Assembly: GCF_000003605.2 (NCBI RefSeq)
Contig: NW_003116458.1
Coordinates: forward strand, 126,407-159,690
Source: Saccoglossus kowalevskii
Lineage: Eukaryota; Hemichordata; Enteropneusta; Harrimaniidae
Direction of reading: 5' to 3'
Length of the DNA stretch: 33,284 nt
The position numbers were made by a program, and so were the translations under genes. The notes below the pieces were generated by a model that saw only the letters and a list, made by a program, of their open reading frames with translations, did no database searches and was not told the DNA's origin. This document shows positions 10,308-22,047 of this stretch, in pieces (the first letter of the stretch is position 1; each line of letters starts with the position of its first letter).

Positions 10308-11714
10308 AATTACACTGAGCGGAAAACATTACCTTTAAATGTAATTGCTAGTAAACTCGATTGTTCTTATCAACCCCATAATTAAAAAAATAGTTCACAA
10401 CGCTGATAACGGGTCCCGAAATACGGCTATAAGGAAAAGTAACCCCTCTATAATTTTATCGTCAACTGAAATGTTAGCTTACCAAGGAAATAATTTAGTT
10501 AGTTCCTCGCAAAAGCCGGATTCTCCGAAATCAGCTTCGAAACTTGAGTTTCGCGTGAAGTTTTCAACCAGAGAGTAACGAGCCAGCGTATTACACTACT
10601 ATCAGGGGGAAAATCTTCTCTCCGGGGGTTCTCCACACTTGTCAGGGGGGAATCTCGTCTCGTCTCTCTATCTCGTCCCCTTGAGGTACGGGATCGGGAA
10701 GTCACTTATACTTTACAGTCAAATAAGACACACACAACAAAATACGTTTCAGCTCTCGTCTTAGTCGGTCAATCGAGCACTCTATAAGACACAGCGCCCT
10801 GGGGAAAAGTCCCCAAGACTATTGCAAGGCTGAACCAAGACTCTCTTAGACTGCGTCAACACTCGCCCCAGGGCTCTCCAGGACTGCCCTCGACTTACAC
10901 TCACCAGGACTGGACTCTCTCTACTGCGTCTATCGTGCTGTGCTCCCCAAGACCAACTCAAACTCTCTTTATTCATTTTCAAAACTCTAACCAATTACAA
11001 AACAGTAAAAAAACACTAGGGCGTAACCTTCAATCATAAAGCCTATCACACTAAGTACTGAATACGTCATATCTTTTGATTAATCGTTCACTACATTAAT
11101 AACTATGAATATAAACTGTCAGAATTAATAGTCTAAATAGCGGCGCTTATCTGGTAATTAGTTCCAAATCACTGAGCCAAGTTCCGTCCAAAACTTCAAA
11201 TAGGCCTGAACGATGACAGACATAACACAGCAATTCACTAATAATCAGCTAATTAAGTCGATTAACAGATACGCAAAAACAAATTCATGACACTACACAG
11301 CTTTTAAAGACAAGTGCAACATAACTAACATCGCTTCAGTCTTCACAGCTTGTGATTGGCTTAACTGTCAAGATTCTATTTCATAGAAAATTATGGGACA
11401 CTGTTTACACCATATGTGGTAGTAGAGTTGGTTTTCAAATCATTACCCTGTTATTTTTTGACAGGTTTGTGCGATGAACCAATCTGATTAAAATCTGATG
11501 TAGGTAGAGGCGTCATTTTTTATTAATTTATATATATTTTTTTATTGTCAATTCAAGGATATTGTTTTGTTTTACTTGTACATGTATATATCATATCTCG
11601 GTCGCCGTAACTGCATCTGACTCAGTGCAATAACAAAACTCAGCCAATCATAGCACGGGTTACAAACTACCGTAAAATGTAAGGCATTCGCCAAAAACTT
11701 CACTAACGTCGAGG
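10308..11714. other. No gene seen; pyrimidine-rich stretch
   Basis: From 10600 to 10980 the plus strand is rich in CTC and GACT motifs, with a GGGGA/TCCCC hairpin at about 10801-10814 that also resembles a Rel/NF-kB site on the minus strand. The rest, to 11710, is AT-rich and featureless. No coding signal was found. Confidence 0.45.
10490..10565 (+). repeat. Short dispersed repeat, copy 1
   Basis: About 75 bases resemble 12955-13030 in the same orientation, sharing GCAAA, GCC(G/A)GATTC and CAGCTTCGAA. The two copies lie about 2.46 kb apart. They may be copies of one dispersed repeat. Confidence 0.5.
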
Positions 11715-11914
11715 GTGAAGACATCGTACGGTTCGACTTTTGGCGAAAATCATAGTTATAAATAGTCCTACGGTGTCACTCACACTTCAGGCGGGCTCAA
11801 ACAAGTGTAAAATAGTTATAAGAAACACGCGGGAAACGCATAAATATACATGTATTTAAAAACAAACGAATCGTACGCGAATCGAACGTGAATCGAACCG
11901 TACGCTGTCTTCAC
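11715..11914. mobile_element. MITE-like inverted repeat
   Basis: Arms 11715-11736 and 11893-11914 match in inverted orientation except for about one base (GTGAAGAC, CGTACGGTTCGA). The right arm is preceded by further CGTACG and TCGAA motifs. The 200-base size suits a MITE. Exact ends and target duplication are unclear. Confidence 0.55.
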
Positions 11915-12272
11915 ACTATTCGCCCGCGGCGATTAACCTTTATCGGCTAAGGACTGCGACTAAAACAAGTACATGTACTAGTACCTTCATTCGTTGTCTA
12001 AACTAACATGTAAGTAATTTGCGTTGAATATTTTCCACCTCGAATAGGACTGATTTGTATTTGACATCATTTTGAATGTCGAGAGATCACGAATGAATAG
12101 CCGATTGATCTTGTCTGAATCACAGTCTAGCTGTGTTCAGGATTCGCGTCTCAATCTACATTACGTCATTCGCTATTGAGTTGTTCAAACCTGAAAAGTT
12201 ATCCTCGACAACATTCACCCAGGTGCTTTGCCAAATACAATTTTTCATGCCAAATTTGTTTTTATTTCAATA

Positions 12273-12482
12273 AAAAAGTAAATACTTTATTTTAGCTGGA
12301 ATTAATTTTCGCTAAATTGACTTTTTGGGCGTTTTGTATGGAATTTATTTTCACTGATTTTTGTCGAGTCGATTGTAAAATATTGGAAAAAGGTATATTC
12401 ACTGGATTTTATTTTCACTGAATCATCCCTTCAGCGAAAATAGCGAAACTTAATTCCAAGCGAAAATAAAGTATTCACACAG
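12273..12482. mobile_element. TA-flanked MITE, copy A of three
   Basis: About 210 bases, bounded by inverted ends around AATACTTTATTTT and AAAATAAAGTATT. The interior has several TTTTCAC and GCGAAAAT motifs shared with copies at 19940 and 20508. The left tip is decayed. TA at both flanks fits a Tc1/mariner-like target site. Confidence 0.75.
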
Positions 12483-12803
12483 TATATAAATAAAAAAAAA
12501 TGGAGCCTATATTTTCATCAGATTTCACTCAGATTGTGCAATGAACCTCAGCTACTAAATCAATGCAGTTCAGCAATTAGATAGTGACATATTTTTATGT
12601 TTTCACACAAACTTGAATACTACTGATTCAGAAAAGTAAGCGATAATATATATATATACACACATGGTTTAAAATGATTTCTCGAAATGCAAAAAGTAGT
12701 AATAGAAAACTCGCAAACTTGTGATGGTTACGGCTTAGTAGCTATTCATCGCACCCATGATTGTCTGCCGTAAGCATCACGCTAATTTGTACCATGTGTG
12801 TGT

Positions 12804-12838
12804 GGGGGTGGTGGGGGTGGGGGTGGGGGTTTGGGGGG
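12804..12838 (+). other. G-quadruplex-prone tract
   Basis: Five runs of five or six G lie within 35 bases, separated by loops of one to four bases. This exceeds the usual four-run rule for an intramolecular G-quadruplex. Function unknown. Confidence 0.8.
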
Positions 12839-12954
12839 TGTTCGGTGTATACTACTAGTATTACAAACTACAATTTTCTATCATTATATAATTGCAAGAA
12901 TACTACTGTGACACGTACATAAATTCGTTTAAAAAAATTAGCATACTAAAAAAT

Positions 12955-13030
12955 AATCCAGTCAGTTACTTGCAAAGCCAGATTCGCCGATGATCAGCTT
13001 CGAAGCTGGTGTTTCCTGTGAACTTAACTG
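12955..13030 (+). repeat. Short dispersed repeat, copy 2
   Basis: Resembles 10490-10565. This copy contains a perfect 14-base palindrome CAGCTTCGAAGCTG near 12989-13002. Confidence 0.5.
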
Positions 13031-14672
13031 GAAAAACAAATCCTTCCTGGGTAAATTTGAGGGATTTGATGGTACTTGTTTTCATGAAAATAAGTGGGAT
13101 TTTCATATTTTGCATCCTTCCAAAATACATACACGTAGTATGTGTGTCATTATTACAATGTACCAGTTTTGCAACTTTAACGAGGGCATAGCGTAACCAA
13201 GCCATAACTCACAGCATTGGCTGTGTTCCAATAAAACCCATAACACCCTGCTGACCTGTGGAGTTCATGATATCAATCTAATTTATCATATCAACTCTTT
13301 TTAAAAAAAAGAAAACAGGTTTGGTTCACACTGTTCCACATTTTTGGCGACAACAAGTTTAGAGAATAACATCACGAGCGCATAGTATCACGCATAATAC
13401 TTACATCATGGAACTCCATGCTTACAGTACAGGGAGATGGGTGTCCATGAAGAAACGTGTTCATGTGTTGTACTCTGCAATCTACAACAGGCATGTCAAC
13501 GGTTTATTTTGTGTCCATTTCATTTTTAGAAAATTGCTAAAAGGTAGAAAACAAATAAAAAATTCTTCACATTTTACCTATGTGACATTAGATGTTATAA
13601 AGAATGAAGATAAATGAATACTGTGGTCCCCTGTACCATGAAACTATAAACCATAAACATGCCTGTACAAAGTTTGAAAAGAATTGATTTCCAATACTAG
13701 TACCCAGTTAGTGGTGGCGGCACGGGGGGGGGGGGGCGTCGCCTCTCCAAAATCAAGCTGAAACCCATTGTCTCAGCCAAATTTGTTTCTCAAAATGCAC
13801 GAAATAGCGTTTCAGAGGGTATAGATTTCAACATGTTTAAAGGGAACATGTCCCGGACTCCCTAATAAGTTCGCGTCTTGGGCGCGAGGTTGGTGATCAG
13901 ATCTCGCTCCCATGCAACATTTTGTGCCACCGCCTAAATCAATATGCTGTTACCGGGCTGAAGTCCAGTCAAAAACAAGTATGCGCCACGGCGCCACCGA
14001 AGTTCCCCACGGTTGCATTCATTAGTGTATGAAGTCAATCTGTTTGCCGGACACCCACCCAAAGAAGATTAAAACATGAATGCATAAACGACAATGGTGC
14101 CACCGATAGACATTTGATATTGAATATTATCAGTGGAATATTCCACGGTGCACACAGACTCACGGGTAAATTTGTGATGTTTATACATGTACATTAACGT
14201 AAAACGTATTATCGTAGGATATGCATACGTTTTCCTGCTATATTATCATCAAAATACTACATCATCACACATTTCGTGCATGAATGAAATAAACAAGGAC
14301 AAAATAATTCCATTTTGAAAATATATAGGTCAACCAAACAACCACATCAAACATGTATTAATATGTTTTGTACTGTGATACGACGATTATAGCTGACACG
14401 TCGTAATAGTGGATCGTTTATTCATCCCAGATCCCATTCGTCCCACAAGTAAAATTGTCACAATCGTTTTGGCACTCAAGTTTATTTGTCCTAAGTCGAT
14501 TCGTCCGAGAAAAGCAGGACGCCATACATGTACTTACTTGACCATGGGGGTCTATTTTACCTCCATGATTTGACAGAGATTTACCGTACACGACTGGTAG
14601 CATGTTCGGCGTACTTGGAGCTTATAATCGACATGAGCTTGAACATATACGTACGTCGAAATTGACAACTGC
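13031..14672. other. No gene seen
   Basis: Short frames here overlap each other on both strands and lack domain or splice support. A run of 13 G is at 13724-13736. At about 13636 the sequence CATGAAACTATAAACC resembles the end of the transposon at 2375, but no partner end was found. Confidence 0.5.
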
Positions 14673-14697
14673 TTAAAGGGCGGCAGTCGTCGTGCTG
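14673..14697 (+). mobile_element. Single arm of a TTAA-flanked MITE
   Basis: TTAA followed by AGGGCGGCAGTCGTCG and TGCTG matches, in inverted orientation and with one difference, the right end of the element at 22048-22173. The minisatellite begins at the very next base. No opposite arm is seen at the far end of the array. Confidence 0.7.
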
Positions 14698-17600
14698 AAC
14701 TCAGTGCTAGTCCCTTCACAAAACACCACACACATGCAACACCCCTCTATAAACCGAATACACTGCTAGTCCCTTCACAAAACACCACACATATGCAACA
14801 TCCCTCTATAAAACGAACACAGTGCTAGTCCCTTCACAAAACACCACACATATGCAACATCCCTCTATAAACCGAACACAGTGCTAGTCCCTTCACAAAA
14901 CACCACACATATGCAACATCCCTCAATAAACCGAACACAGTGCTAGTCCCTTCACAAAACACCACACATATGCAACATCCTTCTATAAACCGAACACAGT
15001 GCTAGTCCCTTCACAAAACACTACACATATGCAACATTCCCTCTATAAACCGAATACAGTGCTAGTCAATTCACAAAACACCACACATATGCAACGTCCC
15101 TCTATAAACCGAACACAGTGCTAGTACCTTCACAAAACACTGCATATATGCAACATTACCTCTATAAACCGAATACAGTGCTAGTCCCTTCACAAAACAC
15201 CACACATATGCAACATTCCCTCTATAAACCGAATACAGTGCTAGTCCATTAACAAAACACCACACATATGCAACATCCTTCTATAAACCGAACACAGTGC
15301 TAGTCCCTTCACAAAACACTACACATATGCAACATTCCCTCTATAAACCGAATACAGTGCTAGTCAATTCACAAAACACCACACATATGCAACGTCCCTC
15401 TATAAACCGAACACAGTGCTAGTACCTTCACAAAACACTGCATATATGCAACATTACCTCTATAAACCGAATACAGTGCTAGTCCCTTCACAAAACACCA
15501 CACATATGCAACATTCCCTCTATAAACCGAATACAGTGCTAGTCCATTCACAAAACACCACACATATGCAACACCCCTCTATAAAACGAACACAGTGCTA
15601 GTCCCTTCACAAAACACCACACATATGCAACACCCCTCTATAAACCGAATACAGTGCTAGTCCATTCACAAAACACCACACATATGCAACATCCCTCTAT
15701 AAACCGAATACAGAGCTAGTCCATTCACAAAACACCACACATACGCAACACCCCTCTATAAACCGAACACAGTGCTAGTCTCTTCACAAAACACCACACA
15801 TATGCAACATCCCTCTATAAAACGAACTCAATGCTAGTCCCTTCACAAAACACCACACATATGCAACATTCCCTCTATAAACCGAATACAGTGCTAGTCC
15901 ATTCACGAAACACCACACATATGCAACACCCCTCTATAAAACGAACACAGTGCTAGTCCCTTCACAAAACACCACACATATGCAACACCCCTCTATAAAC
16001 CGAATACAGTGCTAGTCCATTCACAAAACACCACACATATGCAACATCCCTCTATAAACCGAATACAGAGCTAGTCCATTCACAAAACACCACATATACG
16101 CAACACCCCTCTATAAACCGAACACAGTGCTAGTCCCTTCACAAAACACCACACATATGCAACATCCCTCTATAAAACGAACACAGTGCTAATCCCTTCA
16201 CAAAACACCACACATATGCAACATCCCTCTATAAACCGAACACAGTGCTAGTCCCTTCACAAAACACCACACATATGCAACATCCCTCAATAAACCGAAC
16301 ACAGTGCTAGTCCCTTCACAAAACACCACACATATGCAACATCCTTCTATAAACCGAACACAGTGCTAGTCCCTTCACAAAACACTATACATATGCAACA
16401 TTCCCTCTATAAACCGAACACGGTGCTAGTACCTTCACAAAACACTACACATATGCAACATCCCTCAATAAACCGAACACAGTGCTAGTCAATTCACAAA
16501 ACACCACACATATGCAACGTCCCTCTATAAACCGAACACGGTGCTAGTACCTTCACAAAACACTGCATATATGCAACATTACCTCTATAAACCGAATACA
16601 GTGCTAGTCCCTTCACAAAACACCACACATATGCAACATTCCCTCTATAAACCGAATACAGTGCTAGTCCATTCACAAAACACCACACATATGCAACACC
16701 CCCTATAAAACGAACACAGTGCTAGCCCCTTCACAAAACACCACACATATGCAACATCCCTCTATAAACCGAACACAGTGCTAGTCCCTTCACAAAACAC
16801 CACACATATGCAACATTCCCTCTATAAACCGAACACAATGCTAGTCCCTTCACAAAACACCACACATATGCAACGTCTCTCTATAAACCGAACACAGTGC
16901 TAGTCCCTTCACAAAACACTACACATATGCAACATCCCTCTATAAAACGAACACAGTGCTAGTCCCTTCACAAAACACCACCCATATGCAATGTCCCTCT
17001 ATAAACCGAACACAGTGCTAGTCCCTTCACAAAACACTATACATATGCAACATTCCCTCTATAAACCGAACACGGTGCTAGTACCTTCACAAAACACTAC
17101 ACATATGCAACATCCCTCAATAAACCGAACACAGTGCTAGTCAATTCACAAAACACCACACATATGCAACGTTCCTCTATAAACCGAACACAGTGCTAGT
17201 CCCTTCACAAAACACCACACATATGCAACGTCCCTCTATAAACCGAACACAGTGCTAGTACCTTCACAAAACACTGCATATATGCAAACACCACACATAT
17301 GCAACATCCCTCAATAAACCGAACACAGTGCCAGTACCTTCACAAAACATCATACATTAAACATCGCTCTATAAACCAAACACAGTGCCAGTACCTTCAC
17401 AAAACATCACACAATAAACATCGCTCTATAAACCGAACACAGTGCTAGTACTTTCACAAAACACCACACATATGCAACATTCCCTCTATAAACCGAACAC
17501 AGTGCCAGTACCTTCACAAAACATCACACAATAAACATCGCTCTGTAAACCGAACACAGTGCTAGTACCTTCACAAAACACCACACATTAAACATCGCTC

Positions 17601-18368
17601 TATAAACCGAACACAGTGCCAGTACCTTCACAAAACATCACACAATAAACATCGCTCTATAAACCCAACACAGTGCTAGTACCTTCACAAAACACCACAC
17701 ATTAAACATCGCTTTATAAACCAAACACAGTGCCAGTACCTGCACAAAACATCACACAATAAACATCGCTCTATAAACCGAACACAGTGCTAGTACCTTC
17801 ACAAAACACCACACATTAAACATCGCTCTATAAACCAAACACAGTGCCAGTACCTTCATAAAACATCACACAATAAACATCGCTCTATAAACCGAACACA
17901 GTGCCAGTACCTTCACAAAACATCACACAATAAACATCGCTCTATCAACCGAACACAGTGCTAGTACCTTCACAAAACATCACACAATAAACATCGCTCT
18001 ATAAACCGAACACAGTGCTAGTACCTTCACAAAACATCACACAATAAACATCGCTCTATAAACCGAACACAGTGCCAGTACCTTCACAAAACATCACACA
18101 ATAAACATCGCTCTATAAACCGAACACAGTGCTAGTACCTTCACAAAACATCACACATTAAACATCGCTCTATAATCCAAACACAGTGCCAGTACCTTCA
18201 CAAAACATCACACAATAAACATCGCTCTATAAACCGAACACAGTGCCAGTACCTTCACAAAACATCACACAATAAACATCGCTCTATAAACCGAACACAG
18301 TGCTAGTACCTTCACAAAACACCACACAATAAACATCGCTCTATAAACCGAACACAGTGCTGGTCTCT
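14698..18368. repeat. Minisatellite array 1, 57-60 base unit, about 60 units
   Basis: From 14698 to about 17290 the unit is about 59 bases, with the landmarks CAGTGCTAGT, TTCACAAAACACC, CATATG and CTCTATAAACCGAA. From about 17300 to 18368 the unit is about 57 bases, with CAGTGCCAGT, ACATCACACAATAAACATCG and no CATATG. One 59-base type unit (about 17455-17505) sits among the second type. Higher-order repeats are present: about 298 bases (five units, 14959 onward and 15257 onward) and about 355 bases (six units, around 15711 and 16066). Open frames on the minus strand come from the repeat. Confidence 0.97.
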
Positions 18369-18946
18369 TCTTGGCGGACCATACAAAAGCAGCAAATTTC
18401 TATATACCAAACAATTTTCAAAACGAACTACTTTCACAGTCCGTAATATATCATAATATATATATATATATAATCAATTTAAAATTATGTGTAAGTAATG
18501 AGTACTTATACAAAAGTATACATGACTATTTTAATACTACAGATGTTTCCACAATTAATTATAAATTCTTCCAGAGTTCTGCCATTCCGCGGATATTGCC
18601 ACCATTTTCAATCCATCCCACCAATACACTATTGCTAAAAGGGCGGTGGTTGATTTTCCCAAAATTCAATGCGTTTTCTAATGAAATCATGAGTAGTAAC
18701 ACCAAACACGTAAATTGTCCTTAAATATTTGCTTGAACAATGGTTGATAATTTACTTAGATCTTGTCTATGGATATGGACGCTATAAAACTCAGTGGCTT
18801 TTGTTTTTATGAAATGTGTGTGAACATACACCGATACACCAAACCTGTGGTAATACCGCCACCAAGTGGCAGTTTTAGCAAAACAAAAGTTTGATGATTG
18901 TTGCCATAGTGTTAGTGCGTCTGCGTAGCTCATACCAGCCGACAAG
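18369..18946. other. No gene seen
   Basis: AT-rich sequence with a short (TA)n tract near 18456-18472. The frames here carry no recognised domain. Confidence 0.5.
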
Positions 18947-19057
18947 ATGGCGGAAAAGTTAGTATCTAAACAACATCGAAGTTGAAGTATTCCCCCGTGT
19001 TTATACATTTTAGGACTCGTATGGCATCGTATAATTTGTATCGAAAACATAACTCAG
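18947..19057 (+). CDS. Candidate gene start: two very short 5' exons
   Basis: Seen: an ATG at 18947 in the context AAGATGGCGG, a GTTAGT donor after 18957, an acceptor ending CATTTTAG at 19013 behind a pyrimidine stretch, and a strong CAG|GTAAGA donor after 19057. Spliced, it reads MAEKTRMASYNLYRKHNS and leaves phase 1. The intron would be 56 bases. AAGATGGCGG resembles the YY1-type motif often found at animal gene starts. Against it: no protein family is recognised, no matching downstream exon was found in the remaining 14 kb, and short signals of this kind arise by chance. The second segment could also be 5' untranslated or start at its own ATG (19021). Confidence 0.3.
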
Positions 19058-19889
19058 GTAAGACGGCCAAGAGTTCTCGTTGCACGCATTGTTTAGATGA
19101 AACCAACATATTCCGTTCATCTGTTTGATAATGACATTGATTTAATTACCGAATTTAAGAATTGAGCTCAAGTTATTGGACCTAACATGATCGATAACTC
19201 ACTGCACACTGATTTCTCTCGACGAAATTAAGTCTGCTCCAGTTCTTGGCAAATCTGTGTCGCTATTGCCATCGGAGCTCAAATGTACGCATATATGTAC
19301 GCCACTTTCATACATACGCTAAAATGTTCCCATGCAGTGGCAGTTGCTCTTGTCATTACCGTGTAATTTTATAGCATTAGCAATATTATTATGGTCTAGA
19401 TGTTTTGTGAGAAACAGAAAAATGCCCTTCACAGTACATTGCATCATTCCTTGATGAAAACTGTCACTATCTGTGTAGTGTAGTACATTGATAATATTAA
19501 TGAAGCACACGGGCTTGACGATCTATGTATGGCTGGTAGGATCTAGCAGAAACAATAAAATAATTTCTTCCAGCATAGTCATCTATTTTTTGTAAAAATA
19601 TTGCTTAGAAATCATTAAAAAAAATGGTGATTTAGACATTATCCACGAATCCTTTAGTTTTGAAAAATGTCAAAGGTTTAAGCGACTGTCTTATACCCTG
19701 GTAATTCTTGGTAAAACGCCACCTTTCCATCAACAACAACTTTCACATGTTGATCGAATGCTTTGTGCATCTAAGTTGCTCACTTTGTCCTCTTCTCTGG
19801 AATTCTGTTACAAACAAAATAGTTATAGCCATATTATCGGCTATTACTATGGCACATTATTTTCTCAATTTTCAGCTTGTTTAGTCACT
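19058..19889. other. No gene seen
   Basis: AT-rich, without recognisable repeats or coding signal. It would be intron if the candidate start at 18947 is real. Confidence 0.45.
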
Positions 19890-19937
19890 CGGATTATTTA
19901 CACTGATTTTTGATGAGTTGAATGTAAAATATAAAAA
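19890..19937. mobile_element. Fragment of the TA-flanked MITE
   Basis: CACTGATTTTTG followed by GTAAAATAT matches the interior of copy A (12355-12385). It lies immediately left of full copy B, so it is a truncated relative or part of a tandem insertion. Confidence 0.5.
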
Positions 19938-19939
19938 TA

Positions 19940-20147
19940 CTGTAGAATACTTTATTTTCGCTTGGAATTTATTTTCGCTATTTTCGCTGAAGGGATGATT
20001 CTGTGAAAATAAAATCCAGCGAATATACATTTTTCCCTATATTTTACATTAATCTCATCAAAAATCAGTGAAAATTAATTCCAAGCAAAACGCCCAAAAA
20101 GCCTTTTCAGCGAAAATAAATTCCAGCGAAAATAAAGTATTCCACAG
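19940..20147. mobile_element. TA-flanked MITE, copy B
   Basis: 208 bases with ends CTGTAGAATACTTTATTTTC and, inverted, CTGTGGAATACTTTATTTTC. The inverted homology continues to about 40 bases through GGAATTTATTTTCGCT. TA flanks both ends. This is the best preserved of the three copies. It has no coding capacity. Confidence 0.88.
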
Positions 20148-20507
20148 TATATATAATGTTATTTTCACTGGTTCATGAAAATAAGATACATTGCAGTAGT
20201 GGAAATTATTGCACACAACTGATGCTAACAGCCATAGTATTTTAGCTAGCTATGAAAATACGTACAGTGTGTGAGAAAGTGTTATTGACACACTGAATGA
20301 AATGTTTTCAATATTTGAAAAATGAGTATCATATTACTATGTGACATTCAAACACATTTTAGCTCTGATGTCCATGAAGTCTGGCAGAGCTGTTTATTTT
20401 ACTGATTGTGTTGGTAGACCTCTATCGGATTATTTTTTTTGGTGATAATACCTTTAATTCTAATTCATTTAGTGTCGATAATTTCAATTTTCTCGTTTTA
20501 GTGAATA

Positions 20508-20695
20508 CTGTAAAATACTTTATTTTAGATGGAATTAATTTTCGCTATAAAGATTTTTGGGTGTTTTGTATGGAATTTATTTTGAATGTGAGACATAGAA
20601 AAAAAAGTATATTCACTGGATTTTATTTTCACTGAATCATTCCTTCAGCGAAAATAGCGAAAATAAATTCAAGGCAGAAATAAAGTATTTTACAG
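20508..20695. mobile_element. TA-flanked MITE, copy C
   Basis: 188 bases, bounded by CTGTAAAATACTTTATTTTA and its inverted form, with TA on both sides. Interior motifs (TATTCACTGGATTTTATTTT) match copy A. A 75-residue open frame across it is incidental. Confidence 0.85.
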
Positions 20696-21200
20696 TATTC
20701 TTTTTTTTGAAAATGGACGATTATTTTGTTATTTACTCATGAATTTCAGCTATGTCAGCTTGTCTTTGTTAATACTGGATCTTAGTGTATTTTTATTCAA
20801 AACTGAAATTGTGTTTGTACATGATATTCGTAGAATTGAATGCATGTATGCACACAAAGACATATAGATTTAAAGCTAACAAGAGCAGTGACTTTAATAT
20901 ATTGTGTTTGGACGCATTGTGAAAGCAACCTACAATTCAGCAGGTTCAACTTGAACTACTTTTTCAAACGCCACACTGCACCAATCTGTATGCTTGCCAG
21001 ACGTCAAATGATGTTTCAATTTGCCTCAAAACACTGAACTGAGGTGCACATGCATAATTTTAGACTCATGTCCACAGCATTTTCTTACAACACATACACA
21101 TATACATAATATTTAGTTAAACTGTCAAAGCACACAAAATACATACTCAAACACATGGACAAATTTCAAGGTCACTTTATGGAGTTGAATTATATAAGCT
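20696..21200. other. No gene seen
   Basis: AT-rich sequence without recognisable features. Confidence 0.45.
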
Positions 21201-21202
21201 CA

Positions 21203-21807
21203 GACTAATGTTAGACTGTCGACAGTCAGTCGTACCTAATATTAATCTGTTATTATTAATAAATATTGTGTATAAACGTACCGGTAATAGACGTGAATAC
21301 ATTGCGAACGCTGGACAGGAAGTATGGAGGCACGACTGACTGTTCGGTGCTGCAATTCACTGGTAAGATTTCTTACCAGATCTGGGTACTTTCATATGCA
21401 AATGAATAGTCACGCAGAAGTCTATCATTTTATCGTTGACAATCGTGAAAAGGGTTAGGGATCGCTGGCTACGAGGATCGCCCACAACTTAAGCGAAGTT
21501 TGTTTTGACTGTACTATACGCGATCGCGACACTTTCTACATCAGTTTTTGATATCATGTCACTAACAACTTGAAATCTTGACGTGAACAACCAACGCATT
21601 CAAGGGGTCATTTAGAATAAATTTGCATACATTATGTTAATATAATTGTTTTCATGACGTCTGCATCAACTATGAGACGGGGACAGTCTCTCGGGACTAA
21701 AGTCCCTCGTGTGAAATGGTTCACATTTCCAATCAAACACCTTTGGCATTCAAATGTCTAGGAAACGCATTAGGCCCGAGAACTGTCAACAGTCTAATCT
21801 AATGTCT
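21203..21807. mobile_element. Possible 600-base inverted-repeat element
   Basis: The left part (AGACTAATGTTAGACTGTCG) and right part (21781-21807, inverted AGACATTAGATTAGACTGTT) are imperfect inverted repeats. The left end holds a perfect 14-base palindrome GACTGTCGACAGTC (21214-21227). A second inverted pair, ACAGTCAGTCGT against ACGACTGACTGT, joins about 21222 to 21345. Another small hairpin, GGGACTAAAGTCCC, is at 21693-21706. Ends and target duplication are not fixed. Confidence 0.4.
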
Positions 21808-22047
21808 AAAAGCATGTAATCGCACACTAGTCATTTCATAAATATTGCCACCTATTGTGTCCCCTTTACAAGTTATTTGTAGACATTGTAAAAAATGTGA
21901 ATAATGGTAATGTGCAATTCTGATTGACTGTCATTGTCATGTGATACCGTATAACAATATTATAATCATTTTCACTAATGATCACCTCCAGTGTAGCCTT
22001 ATTATTGCTGTTGCGTTGTTATTAATATACATAAATACAAAAATTCA

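Noticed and set aside
10560-11030. Possible solo LTR of a retroelement fossil (minus-strand AATAAA and pyrimidine-rich body)
   Set aside because: No TG...CA ends, no flanking target duplication and no second copy were found; composition alone is not enough.
13636-13652. Sequence resembling the end of the hAT-like transposon at 2375
   Set aside because: Only about 16 bases are alike, there is no inverted partner and no target duplication.
15071-16688. Minus-strand repeat proteins (VWCFVKGLALYSVYRG units)
   Set aside because: The frame stays open only where units happen to be 60 bases long. Most units are 59 or 57 and break it, and there is no start context or splice support.
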